Below are positions 54,504 through 63,001 of a stretch of DNA of 64,000 bases, piece after piece. The notes under the pieces were generated by a model. That model was not told where the DNA came from. It saw only the letters and a list, made by a program, of their open reading frames with translations, and searched no databases. Positions within the stretch are counted from its first letter, which is position 1, and every line of letters begins with the position of its first letter. Made by a program: the position numbers and the translations under genes. This DNA comes from Nodosilinea sp. PGN35 (lineage in GTDB: Bacteria > Cyanobacteriota > Cyanobacteriia > Phormidesmidales > Phormidesmidaceae): positions 116,475 through 180,474 of the forward strand of contig NZ_JAQKQJ010000021.1 of assembly GCF_029109325.1 (NCBI RefSeq). Direction: 5' to 3'.

Positions 54504-55127
54504 GTGGCTGAATCAGTCGTTCAACAGCAATACGATCAGCTGGCCAAAATTTACGATCGCAGGTGGCGCAGCTACATCACAAAAACCCTTCTTTGCCTGC
54601 AAGATTGGGCCAAAATTCAGCCGTCAGAAACCGTTCTCGACATCGCCTGCGGCACTGGAGAATTTGAGCGAATGCTGTTGGCCAATCATCCAACCCAAAC
54701 CATGGTCGGGCTAGATCTTTCCTCTGAAATGCTCACTGTCGCCCAAGCCAAGCTAAAAGACTATCCCACGGTGACATTCCACCAGAGCAGCGTCACAGCC
54801 ATTCCCACCGCCGATGATTTTTTTGATGTGGTGGTCTGCGCCAACGCCTTTCACTACTTCGATGCTCCCCTAGCGGCGCTAGCAGAAATGAGGCGCGTCC
54901 TAAAGCCCAGCGGCAGAATCGTGATTTTAGACTGGTGCAAAGATTTCCTCTTCTGTCGTCTCTACGATGTCATTCTCAGCCGACTCGACCCCGCCCACAA
55001 ACAGTGTTACACCCAAGCCGAATTCCATAGCTTTCTCACATCGTCTCAATTCAATATCCAGGCCGCACAACGGCTCCGCCTAAACCTCGCCTGGGGCCTC
55101 ATGGTCGCCACCGCCACTAAGCCCTAA
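54504..55127 (+). CDS. SAM-dependent methyltransferase (UbiE-like class I)
   Basis: The 207-residue protein has motif I VLDIACGTGEFERMLL, MVGLDLSSEMLTVA, FFDVVVCANAFHYF and LKPSGRIVILDW. It starts at GTG 54504 behind AGGAGC. It lies between the adaptor and pump genes in the same direction. Substrate unknown. This position inside an efflux operon is odd and may reflect later insertion, since it has its own ribosome site and 250 bp of leader. Confidence 0.88.
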   Translation: MAESVVQQQYDQLAKIYDRRWRSYITKTLLCLQDWAKIQPSETVLDIACGTGEFERMLLANHPTQTMVGLDLSSEMLTVAQAKLKDYPTVTFHQSSVTAIPTADDFFDVVVCANAFHYFDAPLAALAEMRRVLKPSGRIVILDWCKDFLFCRLYDVILSRLDPAHKQCYTQAEFHSFLTSSQFNIQAAQRLRLNLAWGLMVATATKP

Positions 55128-55250
55128 CCCCCCCCCCTCCCCCCTCCAATTCAAAATTCAAAACTCCCCCATCTCCCCCATCTCCCCCACCCCCCAACTC
55201 CATCACTCCCCCTCCAATTCAAAACTCCCTACTCCCTACCCCACCCCTCC
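55128..55250. repeat. C-rich low-complexity tract
   Basis: Runs of C with repeated ctcccccat and aattcaaaa units fill the gap before the pump gene. It is of the same low-complexity type as other short tandem tracts in this genome. Confidence 0.6.
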
Positions 55251-58200
55251 ATGCTCAACGCAATTCTCAAATGGTCGATCGCCCAGCGCTGGATTGTGGT
55301 CATCGCCACCGTCCTGGTCACCCTCTACGGCCTGCGCACCCTGGGCCAGATGTCCCTGGACGTGTTCCCCAGTTTTGCCCCGCCCCAGGTGGAAATTCAG
55401 GCGGAAGCACCGGGCCTTGCCCCGGAGGAAGTTGAGTCCCTGGTGACGCTGCCGATTGAGAGTGCCGTCAACGGCACCCCCGGCGTGACGGCGGTGCGCT
55501 CCACCTCCGTGGCCGGGGCCTCAGCGGTGCGGGTGGTGTTTGGCTGGGGCACCGATGTCTACCAGGCCCGCCAGCTGATCACCGAGCGGTTGCAGCAGGC
55601 CCAGGCCCGCCTGCCCGAGGGGGTAGAAGCGCCCCAGCTGGCTCCCCTCAACTCGCCCCTGGGCATCGTGCTGGAATACGCCTTTACCGCCGACACCACG
55701 CCCCTGATGGAGGTGCGACAGCTGGTCGATCGCCAGGTCACGAACCGACTGCTGGCGGTGCCCGGTGTTACCCAGATCACCACCTTCGGCGGTGAAGAGC
55801 GGCAGTACCAGGTCTTGGTTGACCCGGCTAAGCTCAGCGCCTTTGGCGTCACCCTGGCGGAAGTCAGCGAAGCGGCAGCGGCAGCCAACCAAAACGGGGC
55901 CGGGGGCTACCTGATCGATGCCGACCAGGAACTGCTGATTCGCGGCATTGGCCGGGTCGAGACCATTGAGGATTTGCAGCGATCGGTGGTGGCGGCGCGG
56001 CAGGGAACGCCCGTGCTGCTGCAAGACGTGGCCACTGTCACCCTTGGCCCCGCCCTGAAGCGCGGCGACGGCAGCCTCAACGGTCAGCCCGCCCTGGTGA
56101 TGCTGATCAACAAGCAGCCCCTGGCCGACACGCTGACGGTGACTAAACAAATCGAAGCCGCCCTGGAGGAGGTTGGCCCCAGCCTGCCGCCGGATGTCGC
56201 CATCACCCGCACCTTCCGGCAGGCTGACTTTATCGAGGCTTCGATTCGCAACGTGCGCGACTCCCTGCGCGACGGCATCATCATTGTGTCGGTGATCTTG
56301 CTGCTGTTTTTAATGAACTGGCGCACGGCGGCGATTACCCTCAGCGCCATCCCCCTGTCGCTGCTACTCTGCCTGATTTTGTTGCACTGGCTGGGTCTCA
56401 GCGTCAACACCATGACCCTGGGCGGTCTGGCGGTGGCGATCGGCTCGGTGGTGGATGACTCGATTGTGGATATGGAGAACTGCTACCGGGGGCTGCGGCG
56501 CAACCGGGAACTGGGCACCCCCAAGCACCCCTTTCAGGTGGTCTACGACACCTCGGTGGAGGTGCGCACCAGCGTGCTGTTTTCCACGGTGATTATCGCG
56601 GTGATTTTTGCGCCGATTTTTAGCTTGAGCGGGGTGGAGGGGCGCATTTTTGCGCCCATGGGCATCGCCTACCTGGTGGCGATTTTTGCCTCTACGCTGG
56701 TGGCGCTCACCCTCTCCCCCGCCCTCTGCGCTTTTCTGCTGGCCTATGCCCCCCTGCCCGAGGACGACACCTGGGTGTCGCGCCGGAGCCAGCGGCTCTA
56801 CCAACCGGGGCTGCGGCTGGCCCTGGGTAATCCCCGGCTGGTGGTGCTGGTGGCCCTGGGGGCGCTGGTGGCCTCGCTGGCGATGTTGCCCGCCCTGGGG
56901 CGGGTGTTTTTGCCGGAGTTTCAGGAGCGATCGCTGGTGGCTTCGATGAATCTGTTCCCCGGCAGTTCCCTGGCGGCCACCAACCGGGCCGGGCTGGCGG
57001 TGCAGGAGGCCCTGAAGGATGACCCCCGCTTTGAGATTATCCAAATGCGATCGGGGCGATCGCCGGGCGACCCCCACGTGGTCGGCTCCAACTTTGCCGA
57101 GCTGGATATCGAACTCAGCGATGCGGGGATGCGCGATCGCGAAGCCACCCTGGAGACCCTGCGGGCCGAGTTTGAGAAAATCCCCGGTGCCCCGGCCAGC
57201 GTGGGGGGCTTTATCTCCCACCGCATGGATGAGGTGCTGTCGGGGGTAAGGAGTGCGATCGCCGTCAAGATCTTTGGCCCCGACCTGGCCGAACTGCGCC
57301 GCCTGGGCACCGCCGTTACTGAGGCGATGGCCAAGGTCGAAGGCGTGGTTGACCTGCAACTTGCGCCCCAGCTGCCCGTGCGCCAGGTGCAGGTGCGCTT
57401 TGACCGCGAGGCCGCCGCCCGCTACGGCCTCACCATGGGTGCCCTGGCCAACACCATCGAAACCGCTCTGAATGGCCGAGTCGTCTCCCAGGTGCTGGAA
57501 AATCAGCAGCTGTTTGACCTGGTAGTGTGGTTTACCCCCAGCGCCCGCCAAAACCTCGACACCCTGCGCAACCTGCTGATCGACACCCCCGCCGGCCAGC
57601 GCATTCCCCTCACCCAGCTGGCCCAGGTCGACTACGGCACCGGCCCAAACGCCATCAGCCGGGAGAATGTGTCGCGATTGATCGTGGTGTCGTCAAACGT
57701 AGCCGATCGCGACCTCGGTTCGGTGGTGGCCGACATTCAGGCCCAGGTGGGTCAGCAGGTCACCCTCCCCGCTGGCTACTTCATTCAGTACGGCGGCCAG
57801 TTTGAGTCCGAGCAGCGGGCCACCCAAAACCTGCTGGTGTTTGGGGCCTTAGCCCTGGTGGTGATTGCGGTGCTGATGTATTTCACCGTCAAGTCATTCC
57901 CGGCCACGGTGATGATCATGCTGAATCTGCCCCTGGCGATCGTGGGGGGCGTATTCTCCGTGGCCCTGAGCGGCGGCGTGCTGTCGGTGGCCTCGCTGGT
58001 CGGCTTCATCACCCTGTTTGGGGTGGCGGTGCGCAACGGCCTGCTGCTGGTAGATAACTACAACCAAAAGCTGGCCACCGGCATGCCCCTACCCCAGGTG
58101 CTCTACGCCGGGTCCATGGAGCGGCTCAACGCCATTCTGATGACGGCCTTTACCTCGGCCCTGGGGATGCTGCCCCTGGTGATCAGCCGTGGCCCCGGTC

Positions 58201-58397
58201 GCGAGATTTTGCAGCCCCTGGCGGTGGTGGTGCTGGGCGGCCTGTTTACCTCCACCGCGCTGACGCTGCTGGTGCTGCCCGCCCTCTATGCCCAGTTTGG
58301 CCGCTACCTAGGGCCAACCGCCGCCGATACCGCCCTCCAGGCCGAAGCGGAAACGACCACCCCCATCCCCCAAACCCAGCCCGTCAGCCCCCTTTGA
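55251..58397 (+). CDS. RND heavy-metal-type efflux pump (CzcA/CusA family)
   Basis: The 1048-residue protein has twelve transmembrane helices and two large periplasmic loops. It carries VDVFPSFAPPQVEIQAEAPG-like N-terminal HME motifs, the helix-4 segment GGLAVAIGSVVDDSIVDMENCYRGLRR with acidic proton-relay residues, and GFITLFGVAVRNGLLLVDNYNQKL. These fit the heavy-metal (HME) RND subfamily. It would work with the adaptor at 52655; no outer-membrane factor is encoded here, so a shared TolC-like channel is assumed. Metal specificity is not determinable by eye. Confidence 0.93.
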   Translation: MLNAILKWSIAQRWIVVIATVLVTLYGLRTLGQMSLDVFPSFAPPQVEIQAEAPGLAPEEVESLVTLPIESAVNGTPGVTAVRSTSVAGASAVRVVFGWGTDVYQARQLITERLQQAQARLPEGVEAPQLAPLNSPLGIVLEYAFTADTTPLMEVRQLVDRQVTNRLLAVPGVTQITTFGGEERQYQVLVDPAKLSAFGVTLAEVSEAAAAANQNGAGGYLIDADQELLIRGIGRVETIEDLQRSVVAARQGTPVLLQDVATVTLGPALKRGDGSLNGQPALVMLINKQPLADTLTVTKQIEAALEEVGPSLPPDVAITRTFRQADFIEASIRNVRDSLRDGIIIVSVILLLFLMNWRTAAITLSAIPLSLLLCLILLHWLGLSVNTMTLGGLAVAIGSVVDDSIVDMENCYRGLRRNRELGTPKHPFQVVYDTSVEVRTSVLFSTVIIAVIFAPIFSLSGVEGRIFAPMGIAYLVAIFASTLVALTLSPALCAFLLAYAPLPEDDTWVSRRSQRLYQPGLRLALGNPRLVVLVALGALVASLAMLPALGRVFLPEFQERSLVASMNLFPGSSLAATNRAGLAVQEALKDDPRFEIIQMRSGRSPGDPHVVGSNFAELDIELSDAGMRDREATLETLRAEFEKIPGAPASVGGFISHRMDEVLSGVRSAIAVKIFGPDLAELRRLGTAVTEAMAKVEGVVDLQLAPQLPVRQVQVRFDREAAARYGLTMGALANTIETALNGRVVSQVLENQQLFDLVVWFTPSARQNLDTLRNLLIDTPAGQRIPLTQLAQVDYGTGPNAISRENVSRLIVVSSNVADRDLGSVVADIQAQVGQQVTLPAGYFIQYGGQFESEQRATQNLLVFGALALVVIAVLMYFTVKSFPATVMIMLNLPLAIVGGVFSVALSGGVLSVASLVGFITLFGVAVRNGLLLVDNYNQKLATGMPLPQVLYAGSMERLNAILMTAFTSALGMLPLVISRGPGREILQPLAVVVLGGLFTSTALTLLVLPALYAQFGRYLGPTAADTALQAEAETTTPIPQTQPVSPL

Positions 58398-58436
58398 TTG
58401 CCCGCCACCCATCCACCCCCTTTGGAGATTCACCCC

Positions 58437-58922
58437 ATGCGTAATCAATTTATTCCTGCCCTGCTGCTGACCACGGCCCTGGCCATTACCGCCTGCGGCG
58501 ATGGCGGCACGGCCACCGCCCCCGATACGGCTGCTGAAGCCCCCGTGGCCACCGCTACTGAACCCGAGACTGCCGCCGCTGAAGCCCCCGCCACTGACCA
58601 CAGTGCGGCTACCAAAGACGGCCAGGTGGTCGAAACCGGGGCCTACCACCTGGAGCTGGTGCCCGTGCCCGAAGCCGATGGCATTCACCTCGACCTGTAT
58701 TTACAAACGGGCGACACCCACGAAGCGGTGGCCGAGGCCACGGTGGTGGCCCAGGTGCAGATCCCCGACGGTACCCAGCAAGAAATTCCGATGGAATACG
58801 ACGCGGCGGGTGAGCATTTCTTTGCGTTTTTGCCCAGTCAGGCGACAGGGGAGTACAAGACCGTCATTCAGACCGATATCAACGGCGAAAAGGTCAACGC
58901 CCGGTTTAGCTTCGCCAAGTAA
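58437..58922 (+). CDS. Periplasmic lipoprotein with YtkA-like domain
   Basis: The 161-residue protein starts at ATG 58437 with GGAG nine bases upstream. The signal ends LLLTTALAITAC with a lipobox Cys, then an Ala/Pro/Glu-rich linker and a beta-sandwich domain (YHLELVPVPEADGIHLDLYL, HEAVAEATVVAQVQIPDGTQQEIPM, GEYKTVIQTDINGEKVNARF) similar to YtkA/FixH-type domains. It is downstream of the RND pump and probably an accessory or metal-chaperone-like partner; that role is inference. Confidence 0.75.
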   Translation: MRNQFIPALLLTTALAITACGDGGTATAPDTAAEAPVATATEPETAAAEAPATDHSAATKDGQVVETGAYHLELVPVPEADGIHLDLYLQTGDTHEAVAEATVVAQVQIPDGTQQEIPMEYDAAGEHFFAFLPSQATGEYKTVIQTDINGEKVNARFSFAK

Positions 58923-59059
58923 AGCGATATCCAGTCAAAAATCTACCCGCGCTGAGGTGTCGGGTATTTGGGCTGGGGAGGCTAGCGTATACCACGGAGT
59001 ACTAATGCCTTGAACCACCGTCCAGTAACTCCAGATGTGGCATCAGAAAAGGCTAAGCA

Positions 59060-59403
59060 GGCATCCGACGTGCCAACTATCACATCCCGGATCACCGCAA
59101 TCTGGGTAAAGATTTGCAGAACTTGCTCCGCATAACTCACCCCAGGAGGTTTGCTATGCGGAGCAAGTTCTGCATAACACCTTGCAACGGATAGTTATTA
59201 AAACTTTTGTCAGTATAACATCCCATTTGGAGAAGATAGCCCGACAAAGGTCAGTATAACATCCCCATTTTGGGAGTTATGCTGACAAGATTCGGCATAA
59301 CTCCCCTAGAAGCGGTGATATGCAACTTTAATTCTGGCTAACTGCCATACTGCGGAGTGTTAGACGGAATTTAGGGAGGAGAGTCAGCATAAACAGTAGT
59401 TAT
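59060..59403. repeat. Right inverted repeat of the RND efflux module
   Basis: This is the inverted partner of 52148-52495. It contains GTCAGTATAACATCCC twice in direct orientation (59209-59224 and 59250-59265, 41 bp apart), an 11-bp-arm hairpin GGGAGTTATGC/GCATAACTCCC (59272-59305) and the long hairpin at 59116-59173. The iterated sites resemble transposase-binding arrays, but no transposase gene is present. Confidence 0.85.
59116..59173. repeat. Perfect 19-bp-arm hairpin
   Basis: GCAGAACTTGCTCCGCATA (59116-59134) pairs perfectly with its complement at 59155-59173 across a 20-nt loop. The left repeat retains only one arm recognisably (around 52375-52395). Confidence 0.9.
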
Positions 59404-59483
59404 GCCGCTTGGTTTTTGGTTAGGATGTATATTAAGGCTGTTTGTGGGGAGTCAGCCCTTTGTGTATTACCTGAAAAGAGTTG

Positions 59484-60605
59484 ATGAGTAAGCAAATAAC
59501 TAAGAACCAACATTACGTTCCCCAATGTTTGCTTAAGCATTTTGACTGTGATGCAAGGAAAGGGAAAAAGATAAATGTATTTGATATAGAAAGGGCTGTT
59601 GTGAGATATAACCAGTCAGTTAAGGAGGTTTTCTCACAGAATTATTTTTATGGCAAGGACAATGAAGTTGAAACCTTCATGGCTGAAAAAGTAGAAGATC
59701 CAGCTTCAAAAATATTAGACAAAATTGTTGATGGAGACTTTAATATAGTTGACGAAGATGTTTTGACTTTACACAGATTCGTTTTATCCCTTTTTTATAG
59801 AACACCTGAGGCAAGTGAAAGAGCAAGTGGATTTGTAAATTCACAGCTTGAATCAATGGTGCGCGAACTTTTAAGCTTGAACGGGTTTGATCCAGAAGAA
59901 GCAAGTGCCGGACGTTTCAACTTTTACCAAGATCGGTTAGCATCTCTAATTACTGTTCAAGGAGTGATTGATGCCATAATCTTAAGAGATTTGAGGTATC
60001 ACATTATTAAAAATGAAACTGCGTCAGAGTTTTACATATCTGATCATCCTGTATTCATCTACAATTGGCTTTATCGGGATTTGGAATATCCCGGAGTCAC
60101 AAGCATTACTGCACTTGGACTGCAAATTTTCCTTCCTTTGTCTCCCAAAATAACACTTTGTTTCTATGATCCAAAAGTGTATAAATATGGACAAAAAAGC
60201 TTGGTAACTTGCGTTTCAAAAGATGAAGATATTGAAATCTTGAATTCTTTCCAGGTGATCAATTCAGATTCAGTAATAGGATTTTATTCGCAACAAAATG
60301 AAGCTCACGTAAGGCGATTATACGAAAGGTATAAAAACATAAATTTACATCAGTATGAGAGCGGTATTTTATCAACTGAGAAGGAGGGTAAGGGAAGAAT
60401 AAGATCTACGCATTTTGTTTTCACTCGCCAAGCGAAGCTAAAGAAAATGCCTTCATTTGTAAAAGTTAAGAAAAAGTCTAGAAGTTATGCGTCTTCGTAT
60501 CAGGAAAGAGATCCTGAGTTATCTGCAAAACACATGGAGTTTAAAAGGTTTATGAATGAGCAAAGACAACGTAGTATTCTTGAGTTAGATCAAGGCGATC
60601 GTTAA
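59484..60605 (+). CDS. DUF4238 protein, cassette-borne
   Basis: The 373-residue AT-rich gene encodes the DUF4238 hallmark KNQHYVPQCLLKHF near the N-terminus, then INVFDIERA, FSQNYFYG and LHRFVLSLFYRTPEA. The family has no established function. Base composition is far lower in GC than the RND genes just before it, a sign of transfer. The stop is followed after 16 bp by R'' of attC E, so it is a plus-strand cassette. The ATG at 59484 is used. Confidence 0.85.
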   Translation: MSKQITKNQHYVPQCLLKHFDCDARKGKKINVFDIERAVVRYNQSVKEVFSQNYFYGKDNEVETFMAEKVEDPASKILDKIVDGDFNIVDEDVLTLHRFVLSLFYRTPEASERASGFVNSQLESMVRELLSLNGFDPEEASAGRFNFYQDRLASLITVQGVIDAIILRDLRYHIIKNETASEFYISDHPVFIYNWLYRDLEYPGVTSITALGLQIFLPLSPKITLCFYDPKVYKYGQKSLVTCVSKDEDIEILNSFQVINSDSVIGFYSQQNEAHVRRLYERYKNINLHQYESGILSTEKEGKGRIRSTHFVFTRQAKLKKMPSFVKVKKKSRSYASSYQERDPELSAKHMEFKRFMNEQRQRSILELDQGDR

Positions 60606-60621
60606 TACAGTTAGCTACACG

Positions 60622-60706
60622 GCATAACAATTCTGGTGCAGCGGATTGACCGAAGCCGCTTGGGTTGGATAAAGACCTCGGCAACCGCTGACCAGAACCG
60701 TTAGCT
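60622..60706 (+). other. attC recombination site E
   Basis: 85 bp, plus orientation: R'' GCATAAC (60622-60628), inner arm TTCTGGTGCAGCGG and partner CCGCTGACCAGAA, complementary except for an unpaired G, and R' GTTAGCT (60700-60706). The extrahelical base is in the expected arm. Confidence 0.88.
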
Positions 60707-60897
60707 GGCTCCGCTGAGAGTCCTTGCACTAAATCACCAGAGGGTTGTCAGTGAGAGCAGTGGCGACGGGTGATCTGGTTGGGTTCTGTTCAGAAAGCTT
60801 TAAGCTATACTGAAGGCTAAAGGACAAAGATTATATTTCCTTTTGAGTTCTGTTCCGAGCAGCTAGCAACCTCGATATCACAAGAAGGCTTGGTGCA

Positions 60898-61968
60898 ATG
60901 GTTCAAAAAATTGCCTTATTTAACCACAAGGGCGGAGTTAGCAAGACTACAACCACCTTCAACTTGGGCTGGATGCTTGCCTCGAAAGGCAAAAGAGTAA
61001 TTCTTGTGGACAGCGACCCACAATGTAACCTCACGGGCATGGCTTTAGGAGAGGAAACTGAGGATGACGAGGCGCGAATTCAAGAAATTTATAATACGAC
61101 CTCAAACATAAAGACAGGTTTAGCTCCGGCATTTGAATCACAACCGAGAGCGATTGAAGCTGTCGATTGTATTCCAGTACAAGGTCGGAATGATTTATTT
61201 TTATTGCCTGGTCACGTTGGTTTTGCTGAGTACGAAGTAACTCTTGGTATTGCTCAAGAACTAAGTGGTTCAATTCAAGCTCTTAAGAACTTACCAGGTT
61301 CTATCAATGATTTACTTGAGAAAACAGCAGCTAAGTTTAATGCAGACTATATTTTGATTGACATGAGTCCTAGCTTAGGTTCAATTAATCAGAATCTGCT
61401 GATGATTAGTGACTTTTTCTTAGTACCTACAACTGCCGATTTTTTCTCTGTAATGGCGATCGATTCTTTGGCTAAGGTACTGCCGAGATGGTATGCCTGG
61501 GCTAAGTCAGCAAGTTCGCTTCAAGTCTTAAGAGAAGCTAATTATCCTTTTCCTAATGTTAAGCTGCGTTTCTTGGGAACGATCGTTCAAAACTATCGAA
61601 TTATCCGAGGCAAAGAAACGGCTGCGTTTCAAACCTGGATTGAGAAGATTGAGAAAGCTGTCTCCGAAAAGCTAATTCCAACTCTGAGACAGAGCAATAT
61701 GATGTTGCCAAATGAGGCTTACAGAGATCAGGGAATTGCAAGCAACCTTTCTCTTGCAAAGATTTCCAATTTCAATAGCCTCATTGCTCTATCCCAGGAA
61801 CATCGCACTCCAGTCTATGACTTGACCCCTCAGCAGTTAAGGCAAACAGGCATTGTTTTGGAGCGAAATCAGCAGAAACAGGAAGAGTTTAGGCAAACCT
61901 TTTCAAATTTGGCAGATAAAATCATTGCATTAAGTTCCGAAAGCTCCGTCTATGCAGTCAGCGCTTGA
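60898..61968 (+). CDS. ParA-like ATPase of a ParA-HEPN cassette
   Basis: The 356-residue protein starts IALFNHKGGVSKTTTTFNLGWMLA, with the deviant Walker A KGGVSKTT (signature Lys11), then VILVDSDPQCNLTGMALG, Walker B YILIDMSPSLG and VPTTADFFSVMAI. A C-terminal extension beyond the ATPase core has no named domain. There is no ParB partner; instead its stop overlaps a HEPN RNase-like gene by 17 bp. ParA-type ATPases often control a partner's position or activity; here it may hold the HEPN effector inactive. That role is inference. Confidence 0.88.
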   Translation: MVQKIALFNHKGGVSKTTTTFNLGWMLASKGKRVILVDSDPQCNLTGMALGEETEDDEARIQEIYNTTSNIKTGLAPAFESQPRAIEAVDCIPVQGRNDLFLLPGHVGFAEYEVTLGIAQELSGSIQALKNLPGSINDLLEKTAAKFNADYILIDMSPSLGSINQNLLMISDFFLVPTTADFFSVMAIDSLAKVLPRWYAWAKSASSLQVLREANYPFPNVKLRFLGTIVQNYRIIRGKETAAFQTWIEKIEKAVSEKLIPTLRQSNMMLPNEAYRDQGIASNLSLAKISNFNSLIALSQEHRTPVYDLTPQQLRQTGIVLERNQQKQEEFRQTFSNLADKIIALSSESSVYAVSA

Positions 61969-62701
61969 CCAATTTCGCATCAGCATTGGTCGTGTCCGAG
62001 ACCTAATTGCACTTCATAATTCTGTCAAAGCCCAAGCTACAGGCGCACTTGATGTGTCAGATATGTTACGTGCTGCGCTGGTTCTCGCTGTGAGCGCATT
62101 GGATTATTATGTGCATGAAGTTGTGACGCTAGGAATGCTGGAAATCCATCGAGGACAACGTTCTGAGCCAATACCTTCAGCGAACACGACTCAGTCAGCG
62201 TTTTCACGCTTTCAAGTGTCGTTGGGCGGTGCGCGTCAAGATCGACTGACAGCGATTGATATTGCCTCTTGGCTTGAAGCTGATATTCAACAAACTCAAG
62301 GATATGAGTTTCTCCAGCAATCCCAGACGATTTCAACGTTGATCCCCACAATATCAAGCAGCATCCTAAACAGGCTCAACAATACTTCTTGGTTAGAGAG
62401 TGAAATCAGGGAGCGTCTGGGATATCAAAGTTTTCAACAAGCAGACAAGATCGCTGATGCAATCAGATACATCTCAGACAAAAAATTGTGGGATGAGGTG
62501 GCCATCCAGATGGCTAAATCCGCGAAAGATGTGAAGCAGCAACTGAATTCAATCGTTGATCGAAGAAATAAAATCGCTCATGAAGCCGACATAGACCCAA
62601 CTTTTAATATTGGAAGCCGATGGTACATTGATGAGGTGCTTGTTGGTGATGCAGTTGATTTCATTGAGGTACTGGTCGAAAGTATTCATCAAGTGCTGTA
62701 G
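61952..62701 (+). CDS. HEPN-domain protein (putative RNase toxin) coupled to the ParA-like gene
   Basis: The 249-residue all-helical protein begins SALDQFRISIGRVRDLIALHNS and has VLAVSALDYYVHEVV and the HEPN catalytic signature RNKIAH (Arg205, His210 in DRRNKIAHEAD). It resembles the large cyanobacterial HEPN family often annotated as MAE_28990/RiboL-PSP-like. The middle (LEADIQQTQGYEFLQQ and LESEIRERLGYQSFQQ) is an internal repeat. It should be a metal-independent RNase, with translation coupled to the ATPase gene; its stop is 21 bp before attC F. Confidence 0.85.
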   Translation: MQSALDQFRISIGRVRDLIALHNSVKAQATGALDVSDMLRAALVLAVSALDYYVHEVVTLGMLEIHRGQRSEPIPSANTTQSAFSRFQVSLGGARQDRLTAIDIASWLEADIQQTQGYEFLQQSQTISTLIPTISSSILNRLNNTSWLESEIRERLGYQSFQQADKIADAIRYISDKKLWDEVAIQMAKSAKDVKQQLNSIVDRRNKIAHEADIDPTFNIGSRWYIDEVLVGDAVDFIEVLVESIHQVL

Positions 62702-62722
62702 GAATAGCATACAGTGTAAGCC

Positions 62723-62808
62723 AGCTAACAAATCGTTGCAGCGGCGGAATGAAAGTTATTGGTTGGAATGTAAAGGTTGGTAGCCGCCGCTGAACTCAAT
62801 CGTTAGCC
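62723..62808 (+). other. attC recombination site F
   Basis: 86 bp, plus orientation: R'' AGCTAAC (62723-62729), inner arm TTGCAGCGGCGG and partner CCGCCGCTGAA, complementary with one unpaired G, and R' GTTAGCC (62802-62808). Together with site E it delimits a 2.1-kb cassette holding the ParA-HEPN pair. Confidence 0.9.
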
Positions 62809-63001
62809 CTCAACACTCCGATGGTGCCATAGTTTAGTTCTTTGAGACCTTGAACCATCCGAAAAGTCTCGCAAGCTTTAGAGTAAACCGCCAACGTCCA
62901 GCAGCGCTAAGCATGAGATAGAGTTCAAAGTCCCGAATTTAGAATTCTGAGAGGTATCAAGGCGCTCTCAAAAACTTCGCTCAGCACTACTAAATACCTC
63001 T

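Noticed and set aside
59405..59430. Possible attC right half (ggttagga) upstream of the DUF4238 gene
   Set aside because: Only a GTTAGG core is visible, with no complementary inner arms; too weak to call, although an attC disrupted by the inverted-repeat module is conceivable.
37255..62808. Integron integrase gene
   Set aside because: I looked for a tyrosine recombinase with the intI-type patch among all frames and found none in the window.
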